Source: Paracoccaceae bacterium (GTDB lineage: Bacteria > Pseudomonadota > Alphaproteobacteria > Rhodobacterales > Rhodobacteraceae). Taken from it: DNA of 64,000 nt. Location of the stretch: the NCBI GenBank assembly GCA_016744015.1, contig JADGFD010000012.1, forward strand, positions 23,782-87,781, given 5' to 3'. The notes beneath the pieces were generated by a model. It made no database searches and had not been told where the DNA came from. It worked only from the letters and a program-made list of their open reading frames with translations. This document shows, piece by piece, positions 51,926 to 60,675 of the stretch. Every line of letters begins with the position of its first letter. The stretch's first letter is position 1. A program made the translations under genes and the position numbers.

Positions 51926-54900
51926 ATGCACCTTTTGCAGGCGCAGGCGGGTGAAATTACCGACGGTTCGGAGCCGGTGGACCTTGGGCAAACCCCTGCC
52001 GAGGTGATTGTGATTTCAGCGGCAGATACCGAAATTGCGGGGCTGTCAGAGGCCTATGGCAGCCTTAAGGATGGGCCAAAAAGCGTTCGGTTGGCGAATC
52101 TAACCCATCTTTCCCACCCGTTTACGGTGGACAAATACCTTGATGATACGGCGACCAAAGCGCGGCTGGTGATTATCCGCGCGCTGGGCGGCGCGGCTTA
52201 TTGGCCTTATGGGATGGAACAGTTCTCCATCCGGCTTCGGGCGGCTGGCGTGGCGCTCGCAGTGCTGCCGGGGGATGATAAACCCGATGCGGAGTTGCGA
52301 AACCTCTCAACAGTGAATGATGCTGACTATGATGCGCTTTGGGCCTACCTCGTGGAAGGCGGGCCTGAGAATTGTGGGAATTTTTTGCGGTTCGCGCGGC
52401 ATATGCTGGGGCAAGGCGAGATGCCGCCTGCGGCCAAAACCCTGTTGCGCGCGGGCATCTATGCGCCGGGGATGGCCACGGCTTCGATACAGGATTTGGC
52501 GGCAAACTTGTGGCAAGAGGGCCAGCCCGTTGTGGCGCTGGTATTTTATCGCGCGCTGGTGCAAGGGGCGGGGCTGCACCCCGTAAACCGGATGATACGG
52601 GCGCTCAGCCGCAAGGGGCTAAACCCGCTGCCAGTGTTTGTGGCCTCACTGAAAGACCCGCTCTCGGTGGCCACGCTTTCGGAGATATTCAAGCAGGCAC
52701 CGCCGAATATTGTGCTAAACGGGACCAGTTTTGCGGTGTCTACGCCGCAGCAAGGTGGTGCGGAAAATCCGCCTACCCCGCTGGATGCCACCGGCGCGCC
52801 GGTGCTCCAGATTGTATTTGCCGCGGGCACAGAGGCCGCGTGGGAAGATAGCGCAGCGGGGCTTTCGGCACGGGATATTGCGATGAATGTAAGCCTGCCG
52901 GAGCTGGACGGGCGGGTGCTGACGCGGGCCGTGAGCTTTAAGGGTGAGGCTTATTTTGACGAAGCTACGGAATGCCTGATTTCGGCATATCGCGCCCATG
53001 GGGAGCGGATTGGCTTTGTCGCAGAGTTGGTGGCAAATTGGGCCAAGCTTGGTTCCACGCCCGAGGGCGAGCGCAAGGTGGCGCTGGTGTTGGCGAATTA
53101 TCCGAATAAAGACGGGCGGCTGGCCAACGGGGTGGGGCTGGATACGCCTGCGGCCACGGTGGGGGTGCTGAAGGCGCTGGAAGGCGCGGGGTATCACACC
53201 CATAATCTCCCGAAGGATAGCGCCGAGTTGATGACGCGGATTCTCAAGGGGCCTACAAATTGGCTGACGGATCGCGCACGCCGCGAGGGGGGGGAGCGCC
53301 TGAGCATGGCCGATTATCAAATCGACTATGGCCAGTTGCCGATTGAGGTGCGCATCAAGGTGGAGGACCGCTGGGGGCCGCCGGAGACTGACCCGTTCTT
53401 TACGGCGGGTGAGGTGGATTGCGGGCATTTCAGCCTCTCTATTCTGAGCTTCGGTAATGTCGTGGTGGGCGTGCAGCCAGCGCGGGGCTATAACATTGAC
53501 CCGACCGAGAGTTACCATTCGCCCGACCTCGTACCGCCCCATAATTACTTTGCGTTTTACTTTTGGTTGCGGCATCAGCTTCGCGCCAACGCGATTGTGC
53601 ATATGGGCAAACATGGCAATATGGAGTGGCTGCCGGGCAAGGCGCTAGCGCTTTCCAATGAATGTTTTCCTGAGGCCGTGCTGGGGCCAACTCCGCACTT
53701 TTACCCGTTTATCGTGAATGACCCCGGCGAAGGATCGCAAGCCAAGCGGCGGTCTCAGGCGGTGATAATTGATCACCTCACGCCGCCACTGACGCGGGCG
53801 GAAAGCTATGGCCCGATGCGCGACCTTGAGGCGCTGGTGGACGAATATTACGAGGCGGCGGGGGTGGACCCTCGACGCACGGCGGTGCTGCGGGAGGAGA
53901 TTTTGAACCTGAGCCGCACCACGCGGCTGGATGAGGAGGCGGGGGTTGATTGGCTGGCGGGGGATGACAGCGCACTGGGCGCGATTGATAATTACCTGTG
54001 CGAACTGAAAGAAAGCCAAATTCGCGATGGGTTGCATATTTTTGGGGAAGCCCCGCAGGGGCGCTTGGCCGAAGACCTGATTGTGGCGCTGGCCCGAGTG
54101 CCGCGCGGGGCAGGCAAGGGCGGAGATGCATCGCTGATCCGTGCGCTGGCGGATGATTTGCGGCTGAGCTTTGACCCGCTTGATTGTGAGATGGGCGCGC
54201 GCTGGGAAGGCCCGAGGCCAGACGTGCTGGTGGGCGAGGGCGCGTGGCGTATTGCAGGCGATACGGTTGAGCGGCTGGAGGCGCTGGCGTCAAAACTTGT
54301 TGCCGGGGCGGGTTGCCCGCCGGAATGGCTGGCAACGGTTGCCGTTTTGGAGGAGATCGAGGCGCGGGTGCGGCCTGCGGTTGAGGCCTGCGGCGCGGCT
54401 GAGATAGGCGCGCTTTTGCGTGGGCTTTCAGGCCGGTTTGTGCCGCCGGGGCCATCGGGCGCGCCCACGCGCGGGCGGCTAGATGTGCTGCCCACGGGGC
54501 GCAATTTTTATAGCCTTGATAGCCGCAGCCTGCCTACACGCACAGCTTGGAAGCTTGGCTGGAAATCGGCCAGCTTGCTGATTGAGCGGCACTTGCAGGA
54601 GGCCGGAGATTGGCCGCGCGCGCTGGTGCTTACCGCATGGGGCACGGCCAATATGCGCACCGGCGGCGATGATATCGCGCAGGCGATGGCGCTGATCGGG
54701 GTGAGGCCGGTTTGGGATGATAACAGTGCACGGGTGACGGGCTATGAAATTTTGCCCATGAGCGTGCTCGGGCGGCCTCGGGTGGATGTAACCCTGCGGA
54801 TTTCTGGGTTCTTCCGTGATGCTTTTCCGGCGCAAATTGATTTGCTGGATAGCGCCATTCGCGCGGTTATGAAGCTGGATGAGACAGAGGCGGAGAACCT

Positions 54901-55657
54901 GTTGGCAGCGCGCTATAAGGCCGAGAAAGCTGTGCTGGGCGAGGCCGCCGGGGCGCGGATATTCGGGGCGATGCCGGGGGCATATGGCGCGGGGCTTCAG
55001 GCGCTTATTGATGAGCGGCTCTGGCAAGATAAGGCCGATTTTGCAGAGGCGTATTTGGCGTGGGGCAGCTTTGCCTATGGCGGCGGGGCCGAGGGCGCGG
55101 GCGCGCGCGGGGCCTTGGAGGCGCGGCTGAAGCGCGCTGATATTGTGGTGCAAAACCAAGATAACCGCGAGCATGATATTCTCGATAGCGACGACTATTA
55201 CCAATTTGAGGGCGGCGCGGCGGCGGCGATTGAGGCCTTGAGCGGGCAGGCCCCCACCAGCTATCACCCCGACCATTCCCGCCCCGAACGGCCCATTATT
55301 CGCACCTTGCAAGAGGAGATGAACCGCGTGGTGCGTAGCCGCGCGGTGAACCCGAAATGGATAGAAGGCGTAAAACGGCACGGCTATAAAGGTGCCTTTG
55401 AAATGGCCGCGACGCTCGACTATATGTTTGCCTTTGCCGCCACCACCAACGCCGTTTCCAACCACCACTTTGATATGGTTTACGCGGCTTATATTGAGGA
55501 GGACGACACGCGGAGCTTTATCGAGGAGGCCAACCCAGCGGCCCTAGCCGAAATGGCCGCGCGCTTTGAGGAAGCCATTGAGCGGGGCATGTGGCAGCCG
55601 CGCAGCAATTCGGCGAAGGCCATTTTGAAGGGGATTTTAGGGCATGATGAAGATTGA
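51926..55657 (+). CDS. cobN: Cobaltochelatase subunit CobN
   Basis: Large subunit of the aerobic ATP-dependent cobaltochelatase that inserts Co2+ into hydrogenobyrinate a,c-diamide with CobST. 1243 residues; CobN/magnesium chelatase H-type fold with YFAFYFWLRHQLRANAIVHM then GKHGNMEWLPGKALALS, and near the end EHDILDSDDYYQFEGG and VVRSRAVNPKWIEGV. Shows the organism makes B12 by the late-cobalt route. The C-terminus overlaps the following GNAT gene by 14 bases. Confidence 0.97.
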   Translation: MHLLQAQAGEITDGSEPVDLGQTPAEVIVISAADTEIAGLSEAYGSLKDGPKSVRLANLTHLSHPFTVDKYLDDTATKARLVIIRALGGAAYWPYGMEQFSIRLRAAGVALAVLPGDDKPDAELRNLSTVNDADYDALWAYLVEGGPENCGNFLRFARHMLGQGEMPPAAKTLLRAGIYAPGMATASIQDLAANLWQEGQPVVALVFYRALVQGAGLHPVNRMIRALSRKGLNPLPVFVASLKDPLSVATLSEIFKQAPPNIVLNGTSFAVSTPQQGGAENPPTPLDATGAPVLQIVFAAGTEAAWEDSAAGLSARDIAMNVSLPELDGRVLTRAVSFKGEAYFDEATECLISAYRAHGERIGFVAELVANWAKLGSTPEGERKVALVLANYPNKDGRLANGVGLDTPAATVGVLKALEGAGYHTHNLPKDSAELMTRILKGPTNWLTDRARREGGERLSMADYQIDYGQLPIEVRIKVEDRWGPPETDPFFTAGEVDCGHFSLSILSFGNVVVGVQPARGYNIDPTESYHSPDLVPPHNYFAFYFWLRHQLRANAIVHMGKHGNMEWLPGKALALSNECFPEAVLGPTPHFYPFIVNDPGEGSQAKRRSQAVIIDHLTPPLTRAESYGPMRDLEALVDEYYEAAGVDPRRTAVLREEILNLSRTTRLDEEAGVDWLAGDDSALGAIDNYLCELKESQIRDGLHIFGEAPQGRLAEDLIVALARVPRGAGKGGDASLIRALADDLRLSFDPLDCEMGARWEGPRPDVLVGEGAWRIAGDTVERLEALASKLVAGAGCPPEWLATVAVLEEIEARVRPAVEACGAAEIGALLRGLSGRFVPPGPSGAPTRGRLDVLPTGRNFYSLDSRSLPTRTAWKLGWKSASLLIERHLQEAGDWPRALVLTAWGTANMRTGGDDIAQAMALIGVRPVWDDNSARVTGYEILPMSVLGRPRVDVTLRISGFFRDAFPAQIDLLDSAIRAVMKLDETEAENLLAARYKAEKAVLGEAAGARIFGAMPGAYGAGLQALIDERLWQDKADFAEAYLAWGSFAYGGGAEGAGARGALEARLKRADIVVQNQDNREHDILDSDDYYQFEGGAAAAIEALSGQAPTSYHPDHSRPERPIIRTLQEEMNRVVRSRAVNPKWIEGVKRHGYKGAFEMAATLDYMFAFAATTNAVSNHHFDMVYAAYIEEDDTRSFIEEANPAALAEMAARFEEAIERGMWQPRSNSAKAILKGILGHDED

Positions 55658-56113
55658 GCTTGAAGCAAGCGCAGAGGCAAAGGCCAAGATATGTTCTGAC
55701 ATACTGGCAGCGCTGCCTGCGTGGTTTGGAGATCAGGAAACCAACCTCGAATATATCGAGGATGTGCGAACACGCATGATGTTTGTGGCTCGAGGCCCAG
55801 AGGGGATAGTTGGCTTTTTGTCTCTTACAAAAATGACTGATAGCGCTTTTGATATCCACGTTTTGGCCGTTTTGCCCACGCAGCATCGGCAGGGCACAGG
55901 CTGTGCGTTGATTGATGCCGCCAAAAAACATGCCCATAGGCAAGGAGCCGCCTTTCTTACGGTCAAAACCCTTGGACCTTCGATGGAAAATGCGGACTAT
56001 GCCGCCACGCGTAAATTTTACCGTGCTGTTGGGTTTTCCCTTTGGAGGAAAACATGGAGATTTGGGGGGAAGGCGTGCCCTGCCTGATTATGTGCCAGTC
56101 AATATGCCCATGA
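55644..56113 (+). pseudogene. GNAT N-acetyltransferase gene with a frameshift near its 3' end
   Basis: GNAT fold (acetyl-CoA dependent): FDIHVLAVLPTQHRQGTGCA carries the pyrophosphate-binding (Q/R)xxGxG/A motif. As read in one frame it stops at 56087 after FYRAVGFSLWRKTWRF, which is unlike the family. In the +1 frame from about 56039 the expected tail appears, PLEENMEIWGEGVPCLIM, stopping at 56113. One missing T in the TTTT run at 56034-56037 explains the break. The restored stop gives a classic ATGA overlap with the next gene. Either a recent mutation or an assembly error. Confidence 0.75.
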
Positions 56114-56427
56114 CCAACACCCTCTTCATCTGTGGGAAAGCCCGAATGCGCAGCCCGACGGCGGCGGATATTGTATTGGGCTGGGGCGGCAAGGCCGACT
56201 TTGCGGGGCTGAGCCATGATGCGGACGAGAGGGTGTCTTCTGAGCATATTGAGTGGGCTGATGTGATTTACGTGATGGAAGCGCGGCAGAAGAAGCGGCT
56301 GAGCGGGCTGTTTGGGCCGCTGTTGAAGGATATGCGCGTGGTGAGCCTTGGGGTGCCGGATAAGTATGCATATATGCAGCCCGAGTTGGTGGAGTTATTA
56401 TCCAAAAAGCTGGCGCACCTGCGATGA
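56110..56427 (+). CDS. Small low-molecular-weight protein-tyrosine phosphatase-like protein
   Basis: 105 residues with an N-terminal CX5R loop, LFICGKARMRSPTA: Cys8 is the nucleophile and Arg14 the phosphate binder, followed by SPT as in the LMW-PTP branch (usual form CxxNxxRSPxA). The general acid Asp is in VPDKYAYM (about 84). Start at ATG 56110 gives an ATGA overlap with the restored end of the acetyltransferase frame. The next gene also overlaps by four bases. Substrate unknown. Confidence 0.82.
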   Translation: MTNTLFICGKARMRSPTAADIVLGWGGKADFAGLSHDADERVSSEHIEWADVIYVMEARQKKRLSGLFGPLLKDMRVVSLGVPDKYAYMQPELVELLSKKLAHLR

Positions 56428-57023
56428 ACCCTCACCGCTTTTCCCATCTTTCCGAGGCCGAACTCAAATCTATTTTTCTGGATATGGTCCAGCAAACGGG
56501 TTTCTTGCGGGACGTTCTTGGCCGCGCGGCAGAGCTGAACCTCCCGCACTGGCGGGTTGTTTCGGGCGCGCTTTATAATACGGTGTGGAACCAGCTCACG
56601 GGGCGGCCTGAAGGCTACGGGATAAAGGATGTGGATATCTTTTACTATGACCCGGATACCAGCTGGGAAGCCGAGGACGGGGCGATAAAAAGCGCCACTG
56701 GGTTTCCGGCGCACCCGCCGGTGGAGGTGCGCAACCAAGCGCGGGTGCATTTGTGGTTCGCCAAGCATTTTGGCTATGAAATTCAGCCGATTACCAGCGT
56801 TGAAGACGGCATAGACCGCTTTGCCAGCACCACCCACTGCGTGGGGCTACGGGTGGAAAGTGGCCACTATGATCTTTATGCGCCCCATGGGCTGCGCTCG
56901 ATTTTTGAGATGAAAGTGCAGCCCAACCCGATACAGGATAACAAGGCCACCCATGACGCCAAGGGGGCGCGGCAAAAGGCGATGTGGCCCGAGCTGGAGA
57001 TTATGCCGTGGCCAGAAAAATGA
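56424..57023 (+). CDS. Nucleotidyltransferase-fold protein (DUF925 family)
   Basis: 199 residues of the DUF925-type nucleotidyltransferase family. The NT-fold signature is VVSGALYNTVWNQLTGRP followed by YGIKDVDIFYYD, giving the DxD metal pair, and later HVGLR-like strand CVGLRVESGHYDLYAPHGL. Substrate unknown. Translationally coupled to the phosphatase gene (four-base overlap). The three-gene set GNAT-phosphatase-NTase interrupts the cob genes. Confidence 0.8.
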   Translation: MNPHRFSHLSEAELKSIFLDMVQQTGFLRDVLGRAAELNLPHWRVVSGALYNTVWNQLTGRPEGYGIKDVDIFYYDPDTSWEAEDGAIKSATGFPAHPPVEVRNQARVHLWFAKHFGYEIQPITSVEDGIDRFASTTHCVGLRVESGHYDLYAPHGLRSIFEMKVQPNPIQDNKATHDAKGARQKAMWPELEIMPWPEK

Positions 57024-57060
57024 ATTCAACATCTTGAATATGTAAAATCTTTCCCCCATA

Positions 57061-57091
57061 TAGTCCCTAACTGAAATTTTCTAAGGGACTA
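57061..57091 (+). promoter_or_regulatory. Hairpin that could mask the ribosome binding site of the next gene
   Basis: Perfect eight-base arms TAGTCCCT / AGGGACTA with a 15-base loop, ending five bases before the ATG at 57097. The right arm holds the only Shine-Dalgarno-like bases (AAGGGA), so folding would hide it. Confidence 0.5.
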
Positions 57092-57096
57092 GAATC

Positions 57097-58308
57097 ATGC
57101 TGAACATGCCAAAAAATATGAAAGAGCGCTATTCGCCGCTCTACTTCCTCGCCTCTGTGGGCGCTGGAGGCCTTGTTGTGACCTTCTTTATGTATCTGCT
57201 TTACTGGGTGCCGCACCCCGGCAAGCCCGTGCCGGTGTTTGAAGATATCATGGCGCATCTTGCCACGGCTTCAATTGCGGCACAGGCGCTCACCGTCATT
57301 GCCATGGCGGCCATTGCGCTTTTCTCCTACCTCAATATTCGATTGCTGGTTTGGAACCTGTCGGAATTTGCGCTGTTTAAGAAAACAGACGCCTATATTA
57401 ACCACCAAAAAACCAATGCGCAAACGCAGGTAAAAGCCCAAGCGCTGGCGTTGGCTATGACGATTAACGTGCTGTTTATGATTGGCTTGGTGTTTGTGCC
57501 GGGCCTGTGGAGCGTGGTTGAATACCTGTTCCCACTGGCAATTCTGGCCTTTTTGGCTGTTGGTGTGCTGGCGTTTCGTAACCTCGGGCAATTCCTGTCC
57601 CGTGTGCTGGTTGAGGGTGGTTTTGACCGTGCCAACAATAACAGCTTTGCCCAGCTTCTGCCGGCCTTTGCCTTCTCGATGATCGGTGTTGGCCTTGCCG
57701 CCCCTGCGGCTATGAGCACCATTAAGCTCACGGCTGGCATCAGCTTGATTGCTTCAACCTTCTTTCTGGTCACCTCGGTTATTCTAATGACCATTGCGCT
57801 CATCCTCGGCGTTGCCGCCATGATGAAGCACGGTGCGGCCAAAGAAACCTCACCAACACTGTTGATCGTTATCCCTATTATGACCGTGCTCGGCATTCTG
57901 GTTGTGCGGCAAGATCACGGGCTGCACACTTTGTTTGATGGCCATACGTCAAGCAGCGATACGCTGATGTTCCTCACCACGCTGATCTCGATCCAGTTCG
58001 TATTTGCCTTGCTCGGAATCATGGTGCTTAAAGCGCAGAAATACTTCTCGCATTATATCACTGGAGCAGACAAATCTGCGGGCTCATACGCGCTGGTTTG
58101 CCCAGGGATTGGCTTTTCGGTATTGTTCCATTTCTTCATCAATAAAGGCCTGGTGGCCAATGGCATGCTGGACAAATTCTCGGTGGCATACATGGTGCTA
58201 AGTGGCGTGGCGATTGCCTCCCAGTTCGCCATGATTTGGCTCTTGTTTAAGCTTAACAGCAAGCACTTTGGTGCTGAAGCGCGGCAAGCGGCTGTGCCTG
58301 CTGAATAA
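57097..58308 (+). CDS. Multi-pass membrane protein, possibly TDT/SLAC1-like
   Basis: 403 residues with about ten hydrophobic spans, beginning YFLASVGAGGLVVTFFMYLLYW. The GAGG at the first helix and the length recall tellurite-resistance/dicarboxylate (TDT, SLAC1) channels, which include sulfite exporters such as SSU1; I cannot confirm this by motif alone. The C-terminal half contains HTLFDGHTSSSDTLMFLTTL and a conserved-looking FHFFINKGLVA. Leader contains a hairpin next to the start codon; an excellent terminator follows. In a sulfite-producing organism a sulfite or other anion channel is an appealing hypothesis. Confidence 0.55.
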   Translation: MLNMPKNMKERYSPLYFLASVGAGGLVVTFFMYLLYWVPHPGKPVPVFEDIMAHLATASIAAQALTVIAMAAIALFSYLNIRLLVWNLSEFALFKKTDAYINHQKTNAQTQVKAQALALAMTINVLFMIGLVFVPGLWSVVEYLFPLAILAFLAVGVLAFRNLGQFLSRVLVEGGFDRANNNSFAQLLPAFAFSMIGVGLAAPAAMSTIKLTAGISLIASTFFLVTSVILMTIALILGVAAMMKHGAAKETSPTLLIVIPIMTVLGILVVRQDHGLHTLFDGHTSSSDTLMFLTTLISIQFVFALLGIMVLKAQKYFSHYITGADKSAGSYALVCPGIGFSVLFHFFINKGLVANGMLDKFSVAYMVLSGVAIASQFAMIWLLFKLNSKHFGAEARQAAVPAE

Positions 58309-58326
58309 GCCAAGTGTAACCGTGAA

Positions 58327-58358
58327 AACTGGCAGGGCCACGCTCTGCCGGTTTTTTT
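58327..58358. terminator. Terminator between the membrane protein and PhnA-like genes
   Basis: Stem AACTGGCAG / CTGCCGGTT with loop GGCCACGCT region, followed by TTTTTTT. Lies between convergent genes, and its T-tract overlaps the stop of the minus-strand gene. Confidence 0.85.
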
Positions 58359-58566
58359 ATGCTTTTTTGAGGAATTGGGTTTTCAGCACTATGGTGGCCT
58401 TGCCCACGCGGCACTCCACCTGCTCGGGGTTACCCGTGGTGCGGATGCTCTTAATAACGCTACCCCGCTTCAGGGTTTTGCTCATCCCCTTCACCTTCAG
58501 GTCTTTATTCACCATAACACTGTCGCCATCGGCCAGCTCATTGCCGTTGCAATCCATTGCGTCCAT
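58357..58566 (-). CDS. PhnA/YjdM-like small protein (C-terminal domain only)
   Basis: 69 residues matching the C-terminal SH3-like domain of PhnA/YjdM: DCNGNELADGDSVMVNKDLK, then LKRGSVIKSIR and VLKTQFLKKA. The N-terminal zinc ribbon of full PhnA is absent, as in many alphaproteobacterial stand-alone forms. Despite the name (alkylphosphonate uptake operon) its role is unknown. Divergent from cobO with about 50 bases between. Confidence 0.87.
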   Translation of the reverse strand: MDAMDCNGNELADGDSVMVNKDLKVKGMSKTLKRGSVIKSIRTTGNPEQVECRVGKATIVLKTQFLKKA

Positions 58567-58618
58567 CGGGGTGTTCCTTATATGATGTGTTACATTCTCC
58601 TAACCAAAGGCGCGCGAA

Positions 58619-59233
58619 ATGGCAAATACCGAAGATTTTGACCGGCACAACAAGAAAATGGCTAAAAAGAAAGCCGCGCGCGATAAGATAATGGCGACCA
58701 AAACCGCCGATAAAGGCCTTGTGATCGTGCACACCGGCAAAGGCAAAGGCAAATCTTCGGCAGCTTTTGGCATGATCTTTCGGCATATCGCATGGGGGCG
58801 CCCCTGTGCTGTGGTGCAATTTATTAAAGGCGGTATGGAGAGCGGCGAGAAGAAACTGATCACCGAGCGGTTTTCTGATCTCTGCCCGTTCTATGCCATG
58901 GGGGAAGGGTTTACGTGGGAAACACAGGATAAATCCCGCGATATTGAAATGGCGCAAGCGGCGTGGGAAAAGGCTAAAGAGCTGATTCTGGACGAGAAAA
59001 ACCAGATGGTTCTGCTCGACGAAATCAACATAGCCCTGCGCTATGACTACCTCGATATTGCCGAGGTGGTCCGGTTTCTAACCGAGGAAAAACCTGAGAT
59101 GACCCATGTGGTGCTGACGGGGCGCAATGCCAAGCCCGAGCTATTGGAAATTGCTGATCTCGGCACAGAAATGGAGCTTCTGAAGCACCCCTTCCGGTCG
59201 GGGGTTAAAGCACAAGAAGGCGTCGAATTTTAA
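58619..59233 (+). CDS. cobO: Cob(I)yrinic acid a,c-diamide adenosyltransferase
   Basis: CobO/BtuR-family ATP:corrinoid adenosyltransferase, 204 residues; transfers the 5'-deoxyadenosyl group of ATP to reduced cobalt. Modified P-loop HTGKGKGKSSAAFG (38-51), RPCAVVQFIKGGMESGE, LLDEINIALRYDYLD and TGRNAKPELLEIADLGTEM. Lys-rich N-terminal tail. It belongs functionally with cobN and cobW located about 3-8 kb upstream, from which it is separated by unrelated genes. Confidence 0.96.
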   Translation: MANTEDFDRHNKKMAKKKAARDKIMATKTADKGLVIVHTGKGKGKSSAAFGMIFRHIAWGRPCAVVQFIKGGMESGEKKLITERFSDLCPFYAMGEGFTWETQDKSRDIEMAQAAWEKAKELILDEKNQMVLLDEINIALRYDYLDIAEVVRFLTEEKPEMTHVVLTGRNAKPELLEIADLGTEMELLKHPFRSGVKAQEGVEF

Positions 59234-59578
59234 CCAAGCGGCGCGCCACTCTTTGCCTGCTTGGCGGTGCCGCACCCGCGCCGCGCTGAGGCTTGGTTGC
59301 ATGTGGCAGCATAAAGCAGCTTTCCAAATTGGCCAAAAATCCTGGGTGAATTGGCGAAGCCAAGAGGGCAAAGCCCTGCCGAGCCGTAGGCGAGGCCACG
59401 CCCAACGGGCGGGTTCGATTTGCTTGCAAATCGTGGCACGGCCGGCGGGAGTGCTACAGATTTGCGCTCCGAATCCTCCACGCACGGAGCGCCCGTGGCC
59501 CTTTATTGATGGTGTTGGGCTGCCAGTTTGACCAATGTTTTCTGCTCTATGATTTCTCTAGGTGTCAGATCTTGCTCG
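59234..59578. repeat. 345-base repeat-rich spacer: repeat E copy 2 and hairpin element copy C
   Basis: No gene. Repeat E copy 2 at 59272-59311 (GCACCCGCGCCGCGCTG exact with copy 1). Element copy C at 59380-59440: GAGCCGTAGGCGAGG, CCACGCCCAACGGGCGGG, a perfect hairpin GATTTGC-TT-GCAAATC and GTGGCAC. Remaining bases show no open frame with coding character. Confidence 0.6.
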
Positions 59579-60061
59579 TTTAGTCCCGCAGAAACCTGAT
59601 CTCCCTATTTGCTTCTTCAATATAGCGCCCTTTTGGCTGGCTGGTTAGGCACGGGTGTATAGGCAGAGCAATAGCAGCGGGATTACGGGATCTGCCTGCT
59701 GAGCTCCCCCCCGAAAATGGGGCGCTGACCGGCAGGTGTGACTTCTCAACGGTGCGGATGGTTTTAAGCTTTTCAGATGCACCCCGCTCGGTGATTGCTA
59801 CGCAATAACCTGCCGGCAATGGGCGGCACTATTCAGTAATACTCTTTTCGCTACGAAGTCCCGTCAAAATGATGCGGATTTTCTCCTCTGCGGAATAGGT
59901 CTGTCTGGTTTTGGGGCAGAGGTTCTTCACAAACTTATCGACAGCTGCCTTGCCGCTTCCGGATTCCTTGTTCATATTCCCCCCCTTGGTTGCTACCGTA
60001 AGCCAGAAATCATCCGCCAACTAAAACTCAAATCTGCCCCACGAGGGCTGACGTCTGACAC
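59579..60061 (-). mobile_element. IS3-like transposase remnant
   Basis: Minus-strand fragments of an insertion sequence. 59829-59975 encodes 48 residues beginning MNKESGSGKAAVDKFVKN, then TRQTYSAEEKIRIILTGLRS, the N-terminus of an IS3-group OrfA, but stopping early after KSITE. Downstream, 59580-59819 has RGASEKLKTIRTVEKSHLPV, resembling the N-terminus of an IS3-type OrfB, followed by unrelated residues. The outer end TGTCAGACGTCAGCCCTCG at about 60043-60061 looks like the terminal repeat. Clearly inactive: both orfs are truncated and most of the transposase is lost. Confidence 0.6.
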
Positions 60062-60070
60062 AGTTTAGTG

Positions 60071-60094
60071 ATTGATCCGGTGTTTTTGATCAAT
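60071..60094. terminator. Hairpin downstream of the PLD-like gene
   Basis: Arms ATTGATC / GATCAAT with a ten-base loop; on the minus strand the loop is A-rich. Twelve bases beyond the stop of the nuclease gene. Weak terminator candidate without a U-run. Confidence 0.4.
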
Positions 60095-60105
60095 GCGTCT
60101 CAGAT

Positions 60106-60675
60106 TTAGGGGGGGGTCTGGGAAGATTTTGGCCCTTCTGCACTGCGCAACTCTAGATTTCGGCGGAAGCGCTCGATTTCTTTCACCATGCTTGCCCCGC
60201 TATAGACGAGCGAGGTTTCGTGGCGAGCGTATTTTCCGACGCGGTCGGCGCTCAGCCAATTGAACGAGCCAATGCAGAACACATTTTCATCGGCGCTGAC
60301 CATTTTACTGTGGAGCTGGTGGACGGGGTGAAGTGTGGCTCCGATGCCAGAAAGGGCCGCGGTGGCTTCGTCGAATTGACTGATGCCAGCGTTGTTCATT
60401 TTGGCGTTCAAAATCGGATCAGCATATATATCAATTACCACGCCGCGCGCTACGGCCTCTTGCATTAACTCCAAAAAGCCGTTCTTTTCCATGGTCGATT
60501 TTATGATCCACGGGCTAACAATTTCCACGTTATTACAGGCTGATGCCAATGTATCACGCAGGAAGATATCATGCGCGTCAGCGTCGCGAAGCATTTCAAT
60601 CTCTGTGGCGCTTTGCTTGAGGTCTTCGCGTGGCTGAACGTCAAATTCGAGAGCATTTTTCGGCTCGGCATGCAA
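60106..60675 (-). CDS. Phospholipase D-like nuclease-family protein
   Basis: 189 residues with one PLD active-site motif, HSKMVSAD-(x6)-GSFNW, matching HxKx4Dx6GSxN; one such domain would dimerise to form a two-His active site, as in Nuc/BfiI-type nucleases. Core strands NVEIVSPWII and VVIDIYADPILNAKMN. The start lies inside the last 35 bases of the helicase gene and has its own GGGAG Shine-Dalgarno, so the two are translationally linked. No signal peptide, so it acts in the cytoplasm. Pairing with an SF1 helicase suggests nucleic-acid cleavage in defence. Confidence 0.82.
   Translation of the reverse strand: MHAEPKNALEFDVQPREDLKQSATEIEMLRDADAHDIFLRDTLASACNNVEIVSPWIIKSTMEKNGFLELMQEAVARGVVIDIYADPILNAKMNNAGISQFDEATAALSGIGATLHPVHQLHSKMVSADENVFCIGSFNWLSADRVGKYARHETSLVYSGASMVKEIERFRRNLELRSAEGPKSSQTPP

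Noticed and set aside
52715..53614. 299-codon minus-strand frame opposite cobN
   Set aside because: Shadow frame, rich in His/Arg/Pro, with no ribosome binding site.
54479..55468. 329-codon minus-strand frame opposite cobN
   Set aside because: Shadow frame of cobN; composition not protein-like.
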